Source: Lepidodermella squamata
Taxonomy: Eukaryota > Gastrotricha
Length of the DNA stretch: 64,000 bases
NCBI GenBank assembly: GCA_047495785.1
Contig: JBLDXI010000029.1
Span: 1,550,001 to 1,614,000 of the forward strand
Direction of reading: 5' to 3'
Position numbers and translations under genes: made by a program. Below, piece by piece: positions 1 through 12,022 of the stretch; the stretch's first letter is position 1, and each line of letters begins with the position of its first letter. The notes under the pieces are model-generated. The model did not search any database, was not told the DNA's origin, and worked only from the letters and a program-made list of their open reading frames with translations.

Positions 1-2723
1 ATGACCATAGTTGCGGCCATTGCGACAATTGTCACTAAGCAGCCATATAAGCAAATTCTGGTATACTTGTTTTCTTTAATCACCGTAGGTTTCTAGACAG
101 AAGGGAACATGTGAAATTGATAGGTAGCCTTCGAAATCTCACTTACCGATCTGATGATGAAAACTAGAAAAACCGATCGCAAGATTGCGAGAGCATTCAT
201 GGAAAAAACTGCGAGGACACAACCCTGGGTGATGGGTGATCGCAGATTTGTTGAACAGGAGTAATAAGCATGTCTGTAAGCTACACTCGGTAACCGAGAA
301 GACGGCGGTAGCGGTAGCTCCACCAGGACAACACTTATCGGAGCCATAACCAGCCAAATAGTTAAGATACCTCCAACTAGGCAAATATAGCCGAATATGT
401 TGCAAACTCCTCTTTTCAGATATCCCAATGCCATTAGGTCCATTAGTTGGTCTACAGCAGGAGTTGGTGACTTCCTGTGACGCGAGTAGTCATCCGCGAG
501 TAACGATGAGATCTCAAGCCTAACATAAATTCCTGAGAAAACCAGCGAATAGCCAAGAAACAGCTGGCTGTATGAGACAACGCAGCTCCATGCTATTGCT
601 TTACCCCTCCAAGTGGGGGCGAAGAACACATGCATTTGAATCAGCAGACAGCCGATCAACACTACAAGACTTGAACCAGGCAAAACTCGGATTGATCCAG
701 AATAGGAACGTTTCGTTTGAAGGCCCAGCAAAGCAAAACTTGTTATCGATAGCACACACGCCGTAGCTTTTGAATTTTTAAACAATTAAATGTCTTTTTT
801 TGTTTTTTTCCTCACTCACCGTATAACGCTCCTCCAATAGTTGAATCAATCATTGGCCGGATAATGACCACAACTTGGAGACTGTCCGGGGGCGGATTGC
901 CGTCAAATGTGCTCCAAATAATCGGACGTTTCGCAACAAGTTTGTACCCATTTTCGTTGTCAAGTCTATAGGCTAGTACGGGGACGAGATTCCAGCCCCC
1001 GGATGAGTTTCGGCGCATTTGCGAGATTGCTGTTAGGGAGTAGCCCGATGACCAGCCTTTCACCTCCGTATCAGGGTCTAATGGATATTCGTTGATTAGC
1101 CCACGAAAACTGACGTTGTAGATGCTTTTCTCCATTAGGCGCATGAATTCTTCGCCGTGATGCTGTAGCTTTTCGGAAGAGATAACCCAGTCAGAAAGTG
1201 TCTGATTTCCTACACTCAGTTTTCAATCATAAAAGGATTAACTCGGGGTCTTTTGCCTTACTTAAGTTGAGTAGTCGCTCGGTCTCGTTAAGCCAAAACG
1301 CGGTGAAGAGAATGTTTTCATACATTCGAAGTGGATTGCTGATAGCAGTAGTAACGCGGGGCGGATTTTCGACCCGCTCCGCCATGATCGCCTCGAATTC
1401 GTTTGCCGTAAGTCCGGTAACGTCCGTAGCATTACCGTCCGCCAGTTCATTGTTTGTTAGAGCTGTGAGGAAAAAGGTATAGCGCATCATTTCGATTTGC
1501 ATCGCCACAGTGCACCAATTTCGAGTAAGCGGCGCATTTGAATAGTCGCCTGGTGTTGAAACTGAGGTGGCGATGAAAACGTAATTTGAACCGTAGGCGC
1601 CATTTTTGTACAAGAGACACAAATAATCCATGGAAAAATCTCCAGGTATCACAATGATTCGAGCGTCGTTTATTGTGGCCTCTTCAATCGCCGCAGCCAT
1701 TCGTTTAACAGCTTCGGCGTAAACGGCGTAATCGTACGGTGACAGATCAATTGCTGCGTAACCAATAAGGGACAATTCGAGTCTATCCATTTCGCGCAGG
1801 AGCCGCCTCTCGCTCTATAATTCAGAAAAAGGCATTGCAATAAACATTGCGTATCCCCGAAATTCTAAGCGGTTGTTAAACAATTGTTTCGCTTTCACCA
1901 CAAGGGTTCTTTGATAATGTTGGGACTGTAGCGCTTCTAATCATACAGAGTACTCTCACTACGACAATGCAATAGTGTTGATATATTTCGTATACTTACT
2001 GCTGGTTGGTTGTCAGCCGCAATTTGGTTGATGAATGCAACTTTTTTCCAGCCGTTGAGCTTCATGAAGTGCGCGATCGTGGCATGCCTATCAACAAATG
2101 TTGTCCCAAACGCAAAGAACCCTCTGTGAAGCGCCCGGTTGCTCATGATGTCGGAATTCGCGTAACATGCCGACTGCGAAAAAATAATCAACAAATAATT
2201 AATCACTTAATATCATGACTCACTCCGGCGTAGTTGAAATGATGTAATATGGGAGGTGTCTTCCGCCAGCCGCTGTTATACCCGGCAAATAATGGCAAGC
2301 GGTCTTTGCTGTCTTGGTCAGTTACGATAGACATGAGCCGCGGTACAGGATTCACAAAGTACTGAAAAATGCCTTCAATCCTAAGTAGTGGCATATTCAA
2401 AGACCTACAAATGGATTCTCTGCTTCGTCGTATAGATCGAGGACGAGTTCGTAGTTTGGCAGCAGGTTTGGCACAAGACGAATTCTTTCTAGAGCGAGCT
2501 GCATCGCAGATGTCCCCAATGGCCCTCTTGATACTAGCGGTGCTACAGGACTGACTGTCACGTTGTAGAAAAGAGATGCGGCAATTGCTATTCGGTTTCT
2601 AGCAGGTTTCGATTGGGCGTCGCTTGCAACTAACCTTCGTGGAAGCTTCGATGAAGTCATAGAAAGTTTAACGGCTTCACCGAAGTACAACATGGATAAG
2701 AGGCATATTAGATGTTTAATCAT
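1..2723 (-). CDS. GABA-B-like class C receptor A (type 1, 3' end outside window)
   Basis: Predicted ligand-gated G-protein-coupled receptor of the plasma membrane. Exons on the minus strand: 2723-2409, 2361-2224, 2173-2000, 1814-1262, 1209-820, 766-147 and 92-1 (incomplete). Each junction has GT/AG and keeps frame. Exon 1 gives a signal peptide (start MIKHLICLLSMLYFGEAV) and the first lobe of a periplasmic-binding-like domain, with LLPNYELVLDLYDEAEN. Exons 2-5 complete the ligand-binding domain. Exon 6 holds most of the membrane helices, including the type 1 hallmark LGYSLVFSGIYVRLEIS, which resembles GABA-B helix 3. Exon 7 begins the sixth helix (ICLYGCLV). The ATG at 2723 directly precedes the hydrophobic leader. 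The same exon layout occurs in E, G and H. Ligand unknown. No frame break is seen in the visible part. Confidence 0.85.
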
Positions 2724-3237
2724 CTTGCTCTGTTATTCAAAAACGTAACTTTAGGAGCACTTGTACGCTAAGTGATAAATTCCTCTACTGATTCAATTCC
2801 TTAGTTTGATTGATTGGCAAGCATAGCAATCCTTTTAACAAGATAGAGCCGATTCATTAGTAAAAACATCTTTCATCGTTTCCTCGGACACTATCTTATT
2901 ATCTGCTTTTGCTCCATAATCCAGCTCCTCGAAGTTCACTGTGCGTATTTCGAAGTTGTTCCTACGAGTAAACTGAGAGGAGACAAAATACAAATGAAAC
3001 CCTTTCAAGCGGGCGCTGACCTCGCTTGAAACCAGTGGGATTTTTACCTTGAACTTCAACGATACAAATTAATCAGTAAGAGCTGCAATTCAAAACTTAC
3101 CGATTTTATCATGAAAACTGAAGAACGATTAGATACGACGATTAGATTACAGGTATACATTCTACCGAAATTTGTTTTCAGAAATTTAAAATATAATAAT
3201 GTGTTAATCGCATTCCAGCCATCCGGAATCCAGATCC
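2724..3237. other. Intergenic gap between receptors A and B
   Basis: AT-rich sequence between the start of A and the stop of B, both on the minus strand. It should hold the promoter of A and the 3' untranslated part of B. Short minus-strand open frames here (for example 3059-2835) show no family motif and are not called. Confidence 0.5.
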
Positions 3238-5499
3238 TCACTTGGAAACATTCGAAACCTTTGGCGAGAATCTGGACTCGACAGTCGATTTCTTTGACGT
3301 TTGGATCGGAACAGGCCTGGGCTTTGGCTGATAAAACAAAATAGAACTGGTCATGATGGAGGTCACTAACATGATAACAGCAAGACTCAGGTCAAGGACC
3401 ATCGTCGTAGTCGACGCATAGCCGATCAAGATCGCAGAAGCAATAATCGTTATGTTAGCCACAATCGCAAGTCGCACTCGCTTCACTTCAGCATTCTTCG
3501 CTTGCGATTTCAGCTTCATGACATAGACACCTCCCGTGAGCATCAAGCTCATTAGAATAACTAGATATACAGCCAAAAATATCGTCTCGTTTTTTGAAGT
3601 ACAAGCTGTGTTTATATAGGCGATGTAGGTATCTTCTTCGTCGAGGTAATCAACCTGGTTCTCTCGGCTAAATCGCAAACCATAATTTTCGAAAACCATC
3701 CATGCGGCGTAGATCAAAATCATGAATAAAACGAATGACAAAGCTCTCAGTAAGAAGTGGCGTTCCGAAAATTTCCGAATAATGCTACCATATCCACGAA
3801 TTTTGAGATTGCAACAATTGTTCAGTCCATGAGCTGTACTAACAAGACCGCTGCATAAGAGTGAAACAGCAAACACAGAGAAGAATAGTCTCGCTTGGCA
3901 TAAAATTGTGGAACGAAACCTCGTCGGAGTCCCGAAAAGCACGGCTGATAGATCGAGAAACATGAATGAGATCCAAAATATTGGAATTCGAAAGGTCCTG
4001 ATTTTGCCTTTTGATATGATGAGCTTTCCAAAAGCTACGAATAACAAAATGCAGAAATGCATACCTGAAATAGCTGTTATCGCAATGAATCCTGAATCGG
4101 GTATTCCTCTGACAACAGTTCTCAAGTAAGCTGAGTCTTTCGGCACAAAATTACGGGTAAACGGTAGGACAGGATCAATTGAGAAGGAATCCGGACTGAA
4201 AATGTCCGTGGAATTTTCATGTAACGTGACGGCATATCTTGCGATTAAGCCTTTCCCTATCTGATAGGTGGTTAACAGCTGAGGTTCGAAGTCAACCTCT
4301 AAACGCTCGGAATAGCGAAATGAGCCAGATCGCATGTTATCATACATCAATTTCGCAGCACTCATGTTGGCGACCTTCATAACTTCTTCCTGGTTGAGTT
4401 TGTAGTCCGATAGGCTCATGTTTCGGGTTTGCAGTGCTTTTTCGGTCTGTGCGAGAGTTATGACTCCTGCAAGGGCTGAGTCATAACAAAAATGTCGGTA
4501 AATATCATCAGGTTGCGGGCCACTGACCCTGGTTGCCCAAAGACTTTCGAAATCATTGAAACTCATACCCAAGGAGTCACGACCGGATTTGGGTAGCATC
4601 ACAGGCTCAACAGTTCCGGAAAGAATAACTCGGGCTAGTTGCTCTGCGAAAATCTCTCGCGAACAGCCTGGGGGGTAGGCAGCGTTTGGCAGAGCGAACG
4701 GTTCCACAAAGGCAAGACTGGATGTGAAAATCAAGTACTTCGCACCTACCATGCCGTGCTTTTTCATCTGGCACAAAAAACCTGCTAGGAGTCTCCAATC
4801 AGCAATTTCCAACGAAAATATGCGGATATCAGACTTTTTCAGGGATTCAATGATTTCGTCGGTGAAAGCCATCACAGCTTCAAACCTCGCTACATCAAAG
4901 CCTACCTTAACCAAAGCTGCGTGAAAGAAAATTGCGGTTTCGGTATTGTACGGATTACCATTGAGAACGGTGAGTATGGCTAGTTTCCTCACAGATGAGT
5001 ACTTCTTGAGGAAATGAACCCTGGCTAGCAGGCTCATTTCAGCTGGTGCTCGAATTCTGTACATGTTAGGGTAGATATCCCGCTTAGACGTTTGTGATGG
5101 GGTGACGCAAGATGTTGCAATCATTACCATATTCAGCTGAGATGCGATAGATCCGAGGGATTTGCATCCAGGTGTAAAAATTGGTCCGAGAAGAATTGGC
5201 GATGGGAGGGTCGTAGAAGCAGCGTCCTCAAGGTACTTCCACGTGAATTTGACTCCTTCGCGTGCTGCTACTGCTGTGTTTGCTACCTCGTCTTGAACCT
5301 CGAGCTCAATTTGGTAACCGGGCAGCAAATCGCTTTTGCTATTGGCCAACTCGATTACTAATTCTTGGGCAAGCTGGCATCGGCGAAAATTGATACCATC
5401 GATCCCTGTGAATGGTATGGTTGAGAGCAACCTCAAAGTCTTTTGCGGTTCTACGAGTGCAACAGGCAGAAGCAAAAGAATTCGGAATATATTATGCAT
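3238..5499 (-). CDS. GABA-B-like class C receptor B (type 2, intronless)
   Basis: Intact single-exon receptor of 753 residues. I place the start at 5499 because that methionine opens a signal peptide (MHNIFRILLLLPVALVEPQ). The frame stays open upstream to 5880, but the extra residues are not leader-like. The ligand domain has features shared with GABA-B receptors: an ELANSKSDLLPGYQIELE segment, GPIFTPGCKSLGS, and KSDIRIFSLE before the second lobe. Seven hydrophobic helices occupy roughly the last 260 residues, with an extracellular-loop cysteine in ACTSKNE. The nearest relative in the window is I. B and C are divergently transcribed, about 0.8 kb apart. Coupling and ligand are unknown. Confidence 0.85.
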   Translation of the reverse strand: MHNIFRILLLLPVALVEPQKTLRLLSTIPFTGIDGINFRRCQLAQELVIELANSKSDLLPGYQIELEVQDEVANTAVAAREGVKFTWKYLEDAASTTLPSPILLGPIFTPGCKSLGSIASQLNMVMIATSCVTPSQTSKRDIYPNMYRIRAPAEMSLLARVHFLKKYSSVRKLAILTVLNGNPYNTETAIFFHAALVKVGFDVARFEAVMAFTDEIIESLKKSDIRIFSLEIADWRLLAGFLCQMKKHGMVGAKYLIFTSSLAFVEPFALPNAAYPPGCSREIFAEQLARVILSGTVEPVMLPKSGRDSLGMSFNDFESLWATRVSGPQPDDIYRHFCYDSALAGVITLAQTEKALQTRNMSLSDYKLNQEEVMKVANMSAAKLMYDNMRSGSFRYSERLEVDFEPQLLTTYQIGKGLIARYAVTLHENSTDIFSPDSFSIDPVLPFTRNFVPKDSAYLRTVVRGIPDSGFIAITAISGMHFCILLFVAFGKLIISKGKIRTFRIPIFWISFMFLDLSAVLFGTPTRFRSTILCQARLFFSVFAVSLLCSGLVSTAHGLNNCCNLKIRGYGSIIRKFSERHFLLRALSFVLFMILIYAAWMVFENYGLRFSRENQVDYLDEEDTYIAYINTACTSKNETIFLAVYLVILMSLMLTGGVYVMKLKSQAKNAEVKRVRLAIVANITIIASAILIGYASTTTMVLDLSLAVIMLVTSIMTSSILFYQPKPRPVPIQTSKKSTVESRFSPKVSNVSK

Positions 5500-6264
5500 T
5501 TTATGCTGCATATGAATTTCAGCTGGTTTGTTATATCTGAACTTTTTCCATTCAATAGACAAAAAGATGTCCAAACAGGATAGAATTTCATTTCGTGTTA
5601 CGAATTTCGGACAAAAAAGGTTCATAGATGTTTCCTGAGTACATAACTCAGATACGGGTTTTGACGAATACTGTCTTCCACGCTCTATTCTAGCAAGATA
5701 ACGCCATATTTCCGCCTGCTTGGACTTACAATTTTCAGAGAATAGACCATAATACAATTTGTAGCTAAACCATAGTTCAAACGCTGGATGACTATTTTCT
5801 AGGGCAATTTCAAATTTGCTAGCTCTCAAAAACAATAAGACCCAAGCTGTCGAACATATGTTGTCTGCGCAATAAAACAAACTCTTCCGGGATCGTGGAC
5901 AGTGATGATTCAGGCGTCACAAAGTGCATTTTCTTCGAAGAATAAATGCTCAACAATGTCGGCTACTTTAGCCTACTTCAGGGACATGTCGGAGTTAAAA
6001 ATGAAACTCGCAAACAAATAAACATAGATCCGCTAAAAACCAGGCGAGTTCGCTTTATTTGCAATATGAAGCCTGTTCCCTCCCCAGACTGTCAGCGAAT
6101 AAGGGACGTGTCACGCGAGTTTGGAGGGCGCTGCTTTTAAGAGCATTCTGTCGGAGTGAGGACGGACATTTGACGCGGCAACTTAAAAGAAGAAAAACGA
6201 CCACCGCGTGCTTGTTACTTCCTGCTTTTGCGAGATTTTGACAATGGACATTTGAGGAATACGG
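5500..6264. other. Divergent intergenic region between receptors B and C
   Basis: About 0.8 kb separates the start codons of B (minus) and C (plus), so both promoters should lie here. The minus-strand frame of B stays open to 5880 without family similarity. A TATA box for C is listed separately. Nothing else is recognised. Confidence 0.5.
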
Positions 6265-6270
6265 TATAAA
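6265..6270 (+). promoter_or_regulatory. TATA box of receptor C
   Basis: TATAAA lies 46 bp before the ATG at 6316. Transcription would start near 6295, downstream of the earlier in-frame ATG at 6274. This supports 6316 as the real start, where the signal peptide begins. Confidence 0.5.
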
Positions 6271-6315
6271 TGCATGCAAATCGTAGACAAAGCTAGCTAC
6301 AAATCTTTGACAGAA

Positions 6316-8613
6316 ATGAACTTGAACTCACTGACCGTTATCGGACTGCTTCTGGCTTCAGCAGACCTTGGAGGTTCTTCTAAACCATTCCGGCTGAGAA
6401 TGCTGTCGGTTCTACCATTCGTGTCGGGCATTCCCGGAGTGGAATTCAACCGCTGCTCACAGGCGCAAGACCTGGCTGTTGAGCTAGTCAACAACAGAAG
6501 CGACATCTTGCCAGACTACCACATCGAACTGAACCATCGTGATGAAATCGCGAATACCGCTGGGTCAGCTATGCAAGGTGTTCGATTCTCATGGGACTCG
6601 AGCGCATCTCCAGATGTCATCCCGTCACCAGTTGCGTTGGGACCGATCTTCACAGCAGGATGTAAAACGTTGGGATCCGTCGCGAGATATCTAGATATGG
6701 TTGTGATTGCAACTTCTTGCCCAGCCCCAGGCCTCACTCAACGGCGTGACTTGTTTCCTAATCTATACCGCGTTCGAGCATCAGCAGAAATCGGTCTAAT
6801 TTCGCGCATTCAGTTCTTGAAAAAATTCACCACTATTCGAAAAATCGCAGTCATCACAGTTCTGAACGGGAACAGTTACAACACCGAGTCGGCAATCTAC
6901 CTCCACAGTGCTTTGGTGCGAACCGGTTTTGACGTGCTGAAATTCGAGGCAGTGACTGAATTCACTGATGACTTCATCCAAACGTTGAAAGATGCCGATA
7001 TTCGTGTGTTTTCAATGGACGCCGGTGATTGGCGCTCTATCACAATCTTCCTATGCCAGCTCCACAAATTCGGCATGAAAGGGGATAGGTATCTCTTCTT
7101 CATTGCTAACATTGCCTATGCTGACCCGTACGGTATCGCAGTCTACCCGCCTGGCTGTACGAGGGACGTCTACATGACACAACTTACTAGAACAATAGTC
7201 TCTGGCCCAGCTGATCCGCTAGTCCTCCCCAATAATGGGATAGATGAAATGGGTCTGAGTTATAACGATTTCGAGCGTATTTGGACCGAAAAGACTCGAA
7301 CGAAAGAATACGGCGACATTTACCGCCACTTGTGCTACGACGCTGCTATGACTGCAGTGAGAACACTAGAGGCCACGGAGCGCAGACTTCAATATCTTAA
7401 AAAGAGCCTAAGAGACTATAGAAATGACAAATCTTTGATAGGCTCTGTTGCTAACAAAAGTATGACCGATGTTACATTCAAAAACATGAGAACAGGACAG
7501 TTCTACTACTCGAAGCGAATGGAATGGGACGGCGAACCTCAAACCCTAACAAGCTACCAAATCGGCGTAGGTCAAATTGTGAGATACGTAGTAACATTGA
7601 AGGAGAACTCGACTAATCTTTTGGACTCAAATGCTTTCGTCATAACAACAAAAAAGCCTTTTCCGGATAATTTCATACCAAAAGATTCGGCTGAGGAAAT
7701 CGAAGTGATCGCCTGGAATTCGACTGATGGATTCACTGTCATTGTCATTATATCTGGCTTACACGTTTTGGCTTTGGGGCTATTCCTCGTGCGTAGAATT
7801 CTGAAATCTTTGAACTCTTTCGAGAAGCTTGTTAAGGAAGATGCGGCATTCCTTCTCAGCTTTGTTCTACTGGATACCGCTTCTGCTCTGGTATCGACGA
7901 ATGCTGAGATGAAGTCAACAAATTTGTGCGGGGCGAGCCTGTTTTTCATCTTAGTAGGAGTGACCTTACTCTTCGCGTCTCTCAATGTTGAAGCATACGA
8001 ATTGGTAAGAGCATTGCGACCTATTTCAAGTAGAATCAAACGGAACCGCCAGCTCCCTGAGATCCAGATAGGCCGAATGTATGCTATGATCAAAACAGCT
8101 TTCGTAGCAATTATAGCAATAGGCTTTTACGTCGTATGGATGGCTATTGATCCCCCTCATGTTCTGACAACTGTCCGAGAAAACAAGTATTTCGAATTCT
8201 CCGATGCTTACGTAAAAACAATAGCCGTGACTTGTTACTCCGAATATGGTTCTGCTTGGATTGGCTCGGCTTTGGTCTACAACTTAGCCATTCTGTTGTC
8301 CGGAGTTCTGTCCATAATGAGGCTACGGGCTAAGAAAGGCATCAAACTGTTCCCTGAAATCAGAAGAATCGCCCTGTCGATTATTGTAGGCATTTCTATT
8401 TTCGTAGCTTCAATAGCTATTGGATTCATGAATTCGCCAGGTGGAGTTCAAGATTTGTCTATTTCAGTCGGGCTTTTGATGACGTCATTGGTAGTCAGTG
8501 CTATATTCTACTTTTTATCTTGGAAGCCGATGTATTCAGTGACGAACGTTGTAGATACGACAGTTCATCATTCTGTAAACTCTGGCTCAACGAATTCGAG
8601 AGCACAAACGTGA
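6316..8613 (+). CDS. GABA-B-like class C receptor C (type 2, intronless)
   Basis: Intact 765-residue receptor in one exon. A signal peptide (MNLNSLTVIGLLLASADLG) is followed by a ligand-binding domain to about residue 460. That domain contains VNNRSDILPDYHIELNHRD, closely matching the GABA-B NxRxDILPDYEL region, and GPIFTAGCKTLGS. Membrane helices lie near residues 471-493, 508-525, 536-557, 595-613, 645-667, 685-705 and 712-735. Helix 4 ends in VVWMAIDPP, like the W-x-x-x-DP of GABA-B receptors. The second extracellular loop keeps a cysteine (TCYSEYGSAW). A TATA box sits upstream and AATAAA at 8698. It is the most canonical member of the cluster. Ligand unknown. Confidence 0.88.
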   Translation: MNLNSLTVIGLLLASADLGGSSKPFRLRMLSVLPFVSGIPGVEFNRCSQAQDLAVELVNNRSDILPDYHIELNHRDEIANTAGSAMQGVRFSWDSSASPDVIPSPVALGPIFTAGCKTLGSVARYLDMVVIATSCPAPGLTQRRDLFPNLYRVRASAEIGLISRIQFLKKFTTIRKIAVITVLNGNSYNTESAIYLHSALVRTGFDVLKFEAVTEFTDDFIQTLKDADIRVFSMDAGDWRSITIFLCQLHKFGMKGDRYLFFIANIAYADPYGIAVYPPGCTRDVYMTQLTRTIVSGPADPLVLPNNGIDEMGLSYNDFERIWTEKTRTKEYGDIYRHLCYDAAMTAVRTLEATERRLQYLKKSLRDYRNDKSLIGSVANKSMTDVTFKNMRTGQFYYSKRMEWDGEPQTLTSYQIGVGQIVRYVVTLKENSTNLLDSNAFVITTKKPFPDNFIPKDSAEEIEVIAWNSTDGFTVIVIISGLHVLALGLFLVRRILKSLNSFEKLVKEDAAFLLSFVLLDTASALVSTNAEMKSTNLCGASLFFILVGVTLLFASLNVEAYELVRALRPISSRIKRNRQLPEIQIGRMYAMIKTAFVAIIAIGFYVVWMAIDPPHVLTTVRENKYFEFSDAYVKTIAVTCYSEYGSAWIGSALVYNLAILLSGVLSIMRLRAKKGIKLFPEIRRIALSIIVGISIFVASIAIGFMNSPGGVQDLSISVGLLMTSLVVSAIFYFLSWKPMYSVTNVVDTTVHHSVNSGSTNSRAQT

Positions 8614-8697
8614 CATGAACAATGAACTATTCTGATATTTTCAATTTAATTATGAATATAGTTGCGTCTGTCAAATTTAATTTCTGAATTGAATCTG

Positions 8698-8703
8698 AAT
8701 AAA
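8698..8703 (+). terminator. Polyadenylation signal of receptor C
   Basis: AATAAA 85 bp after the stop codon of C, in AT-rich sequence. Confidence 0.55.
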
Positions 8704-9249
8704 GCTTTTAAACCTTCAATATTTCGAATGTTGAATCACAAGTTACTGCTATATAGCCTCAGCGAATAGCGAATATGGAAAATGCGACTATAGCCCATAC
8801 TTGTTAATTGTTGACTTCGTAGCGTTGCGTGAGGCGTCTTACTAAGTTCGCACAAGAAATAGGAGCTGAAAGAGAACAAAGTTCAAAGCCGTCGAATTTC
8901 AGGATGTTTATACATTTCGCGATTTTCAAAATGTTCTGTCCGTTCATTTTGTCCATTATAGCATGAAAAATCTCGACTTTTGACAGGTATGATCTCCAGA
9001 CGTGTACGAACACATCGAACTCATGCACTCAGTGACCGACAAGTTCCCATCGTTTTATCAAAAAACATTCAATTGTTCAACCGCTTCCAAAATTTGACCG
9101 CTAACTAACTGTTTAACCAGTTAGTAATACTTTACTCTTTACTCACAATGGCAACATTTTGAGTATTGGGGACTGAACTCATGTGTCCATAGTTTTCAAG
9201 TCTAGAGTTGCATATTCCACGTTTTTTGAAGCTCGTCTGTTTCAAATTC
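8704..9249. other. Intergenic gap between receptors C and D
   Basis: Convergent 3' ends of C (plus) and D (minus). No gene, RNA or repeat is recognised. The 74-residue minus-strand frame at 9028-8804 has no motif. Confidence 0.45.
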
Positions 9250-12022
9250 CTATTGAATGCTGCTATGCTGTTGCGATGATAGTCCAAATCTGACGCTTCG
9301 CTTCAACGATTCTCGAATCTGACGCGTTGTCTGCTTCATCCTGCGAAATTCCAATTTTCATAGATCATCAATATATGTTGACGAAACTCACCCAAAGCTG
9401 AGAAAAATGCAAGTTAAATTTATGTAAGCTACAAGGAGACCGGCGCTGATTACAAGAAGCTGTAGGTTATGCTGTACGCTCGCTAACAACAGCGCAATCA
9501 GAACTGTCGCTCCAATCACAGTAATCTGGGAGTAGAACCTAATCTTAAGCACGAACGCCCCATCGCCAGTCTGGAAATATCGATAATGTGGCATTAATGA
9601 CATGCAAATCTCAACGTCATAGTAACCTACAATTTTGACAGATTTCATTGAAATTCTCAGTACCATTGCGATTTCGCTGGTCGCGAGAACTGCCAGCAAG
9701 ACTCTACTAGTAACCTGCTGCATGACGAAATCACACTGAAAACTTCTCGATTGAAATGCATAACTCGATGTCTGAGCGGAAGTCATCTTCAAGGAAGATG
9801 AGACATCTGTAGGTTCCGTGATAAGCCACGCAGACTGAGATATTTACGAACAACCACGGAATTAGAACCGCAGACGCTCTCAGAATATCGCCTTTCTCCG
9901 CTGCCGCCCCCATGCTTCCACCAGCTCTTGTTATTCGTGCAATCGTGGACTTCCGGTTGTGTCCTGCTGCCATCAAGTTGACATTTAGCGCTAAGCCAGC
10001 GATTGAAATAGAAAAACCGGAAAACAGGAATGCAGACACAACCACGCAGTTGCTTATAATATCAGGTCTGTTGTTAAGCGGCAAAGGAAGTGGCGAGAGC
10101 AGCAGGAAAATACTTCCGAGTATCGTTATCGAATTGCTGTAACTCCGCAGACGGTTAATTTTAGGCATTAACTTGATAACTATTTGAACAAGGAAGGCAA
10201 GACAAGTTCCAAGTATCGATATACCTGTTTATGTGATTTGAAAAGAATAATTTGATAGGGTTCAAAATGTAAGTAACTCACTGGCTAGAACCGCGTATTC
10301 AAGTATTGAGAATGGCGGTTCTTGCAAGACGATTATCTTTATCCTGTCCAATGGGGGCCGGCCGTCATGAGTTCGCCAAACTATATTATTCTCCCTTAAA
10401 AGTTTGATATACTCCTGTTTATCATTTGACTTGTAGTACGCAACTATTGGAGCGTCAAATCTCTGATTAGAGCGGCGCTTAAGTTGAGCCACAGTGATTG
10501 GCGAGAAGCCTTTCGTGTTCTTCATTGATCCTGCCTCGAATTGATACTCGCCTTTGAATCCTCGAATAAGAGGAGTCTCGTAAAATATCGCCCTCTTCAA
10601 CAGTGTCGAAAAGTCCAGATGGTCATGTAGCGCAGTCGTTTGATTGCCTATGAAAAAAAACAGATGAACAATATCTGGGATATCAAGAAATCGGGCGAAA
10701 AACTCACTTTCTTCTCTCAGGAGAGTTTTCGTAGCATTGAGAACACTACCAATGTAGATGATTTGATCATAGCACATGGTTCGCCAGTAATACCAAGCTG
10801 GGTTACTCTCAGGGTTTTTAAGCTTTCCCGACAGAGCACTAAGATAATCGCCATATCTAAGCCCAGTTGAATCCATCATGGAATCTCCTCCATTTATTGC
10901 CGCCATGGTTGAATCGCCGAAGAAAAACATGCTCTCTGAAACCTGATACGGCATTGCGACTAAGAGTTAGAGTATATTGGCGGCACTCACCGCAATCACC
11001 ATATCAACAGAACACCACGATATCTGCGAATCGGGTATTTTTACAGAAACAGGATCGAAATACGCCCATTGATCTAGGAAAAATACAAAGCTCGATCCGA
11101 CGAAGCCGAATCTATGCAGCCAGCATGACGTTGAAACTACTGAGTTTGAATTTATCATTATAATTCGAGGTTCTCGTCTAGCCATTTCCTCGAACGTCTC
11201 TCGTACTTCATCCTCGGCTTGGAGGTTGAAAGATAATTTTCCCATCCATACGATAGTGATGTTGTTCCTCTCCATGGTTTCGACGACATCTCGATCAACA
11301 GCATTGAAATATTCGTAGAGCTCGGAGATTATCGCTATGCGGGACCAGCCAATATTCTGCATGAATCGAGCCATTGCGATGTAAATCGAACCTGATTGCT
11401 CTCCGAGTGGGAATATAGAATCGCGGTGCTTGTACCTCGACAATTCGGGAACCTGATTTATTGAGAACTGTGGCGGGGAAAGAGGGCAACAAATTTAAAT
11501 AATTACTTTTTATTTGGCAAGAGACTTACGGCGGTATAGTTGTAATACTTAGCCAAGGAAGCTGTTGAAAAAAGTCCCCTCGACGAACACATCGATGTTA
11601 GTATGATTGGTAATCGCGAGCGCGGATTGTCTCCATTGCTCATCCTTGAAACCGCTTGGCTGATGGTTTTAGCATCGTCACACTTTAAAGACAGTTATTA
11701 AGATTGGATAAAAGGTTTTAAGGATCAGTTAAACCTCATCGTCGATCAAATCCACAATCATCTCGTAGCCTTTAAGCCAATTTTCCTGGGCTTTTAGCCT
11801 ATCCAATGCGATCTCCATTGATTTTGTACAGATTCCGCCAATTGGGAATATAAACCCACCGTAGTTGACTGATGCCGAAATTGATAAGACATTTTTCCGG
11901 GCTGAGTCACTGCCGAAGGTGGAAGATGTTACTTGAGTTGGCATAGGGGCGTTTATATCAACCTTCAAGCTATCAGTCCACTTGATGATTACTAAAGCCG
12001 TGAAATATAGAGTTGAAATCAT
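9250..12022 (-). CDS. Divergent GABA-B-like receptor D (type 1, one frame break)
   Basis: Eight exons on the minus strand: 12022-11735, 11682-11530, 11467-10991, 10942-10708, 10647-10282, 10224-9631, 9570-9392 and 9340-9250. The start MISTLYFTALVIIKWTDSLK is leader-like. The ligand domain carries HRDSIFPLGEQSGSIYIAMA and GWSRIAIISEL. Membrane helices begin at ISILGTCLAFLVQIVIKLM (start of the 10224 exon). The last short exon encodes a basic tail ending SSQQHSSIQ. Summed exons leave one extra base, and the protein must shift frame near 9750-9790: residues before (LEDDFRSD) and after (SSYAFQSRSFQCD) match consecutive parts of paralogues. This is either a real disabling indel or a sequence error. 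Two introns (10648-10707 and 9571-9630) are 60 bp and stop-free, so they look like coding in a simple ORF scan. Confidence 0.72.

Noticed and set aside
2835-3241. Two small minus-strand frames after receptor B as extra exons
   Set aside because: A weak GTGAGG donor overlaps the B stop, but no paralogue has such a tail and no matching domain appears.
5500-5880. Upstream extension of receptor B
   Set aside because: The frame is open but lacks family similarity; the signal peptide begins at 5499.
7572-8093. 173-residue minus-strand frame inside receptor C
   Set aside because: Antisense shadow of a clear receptor coding region.
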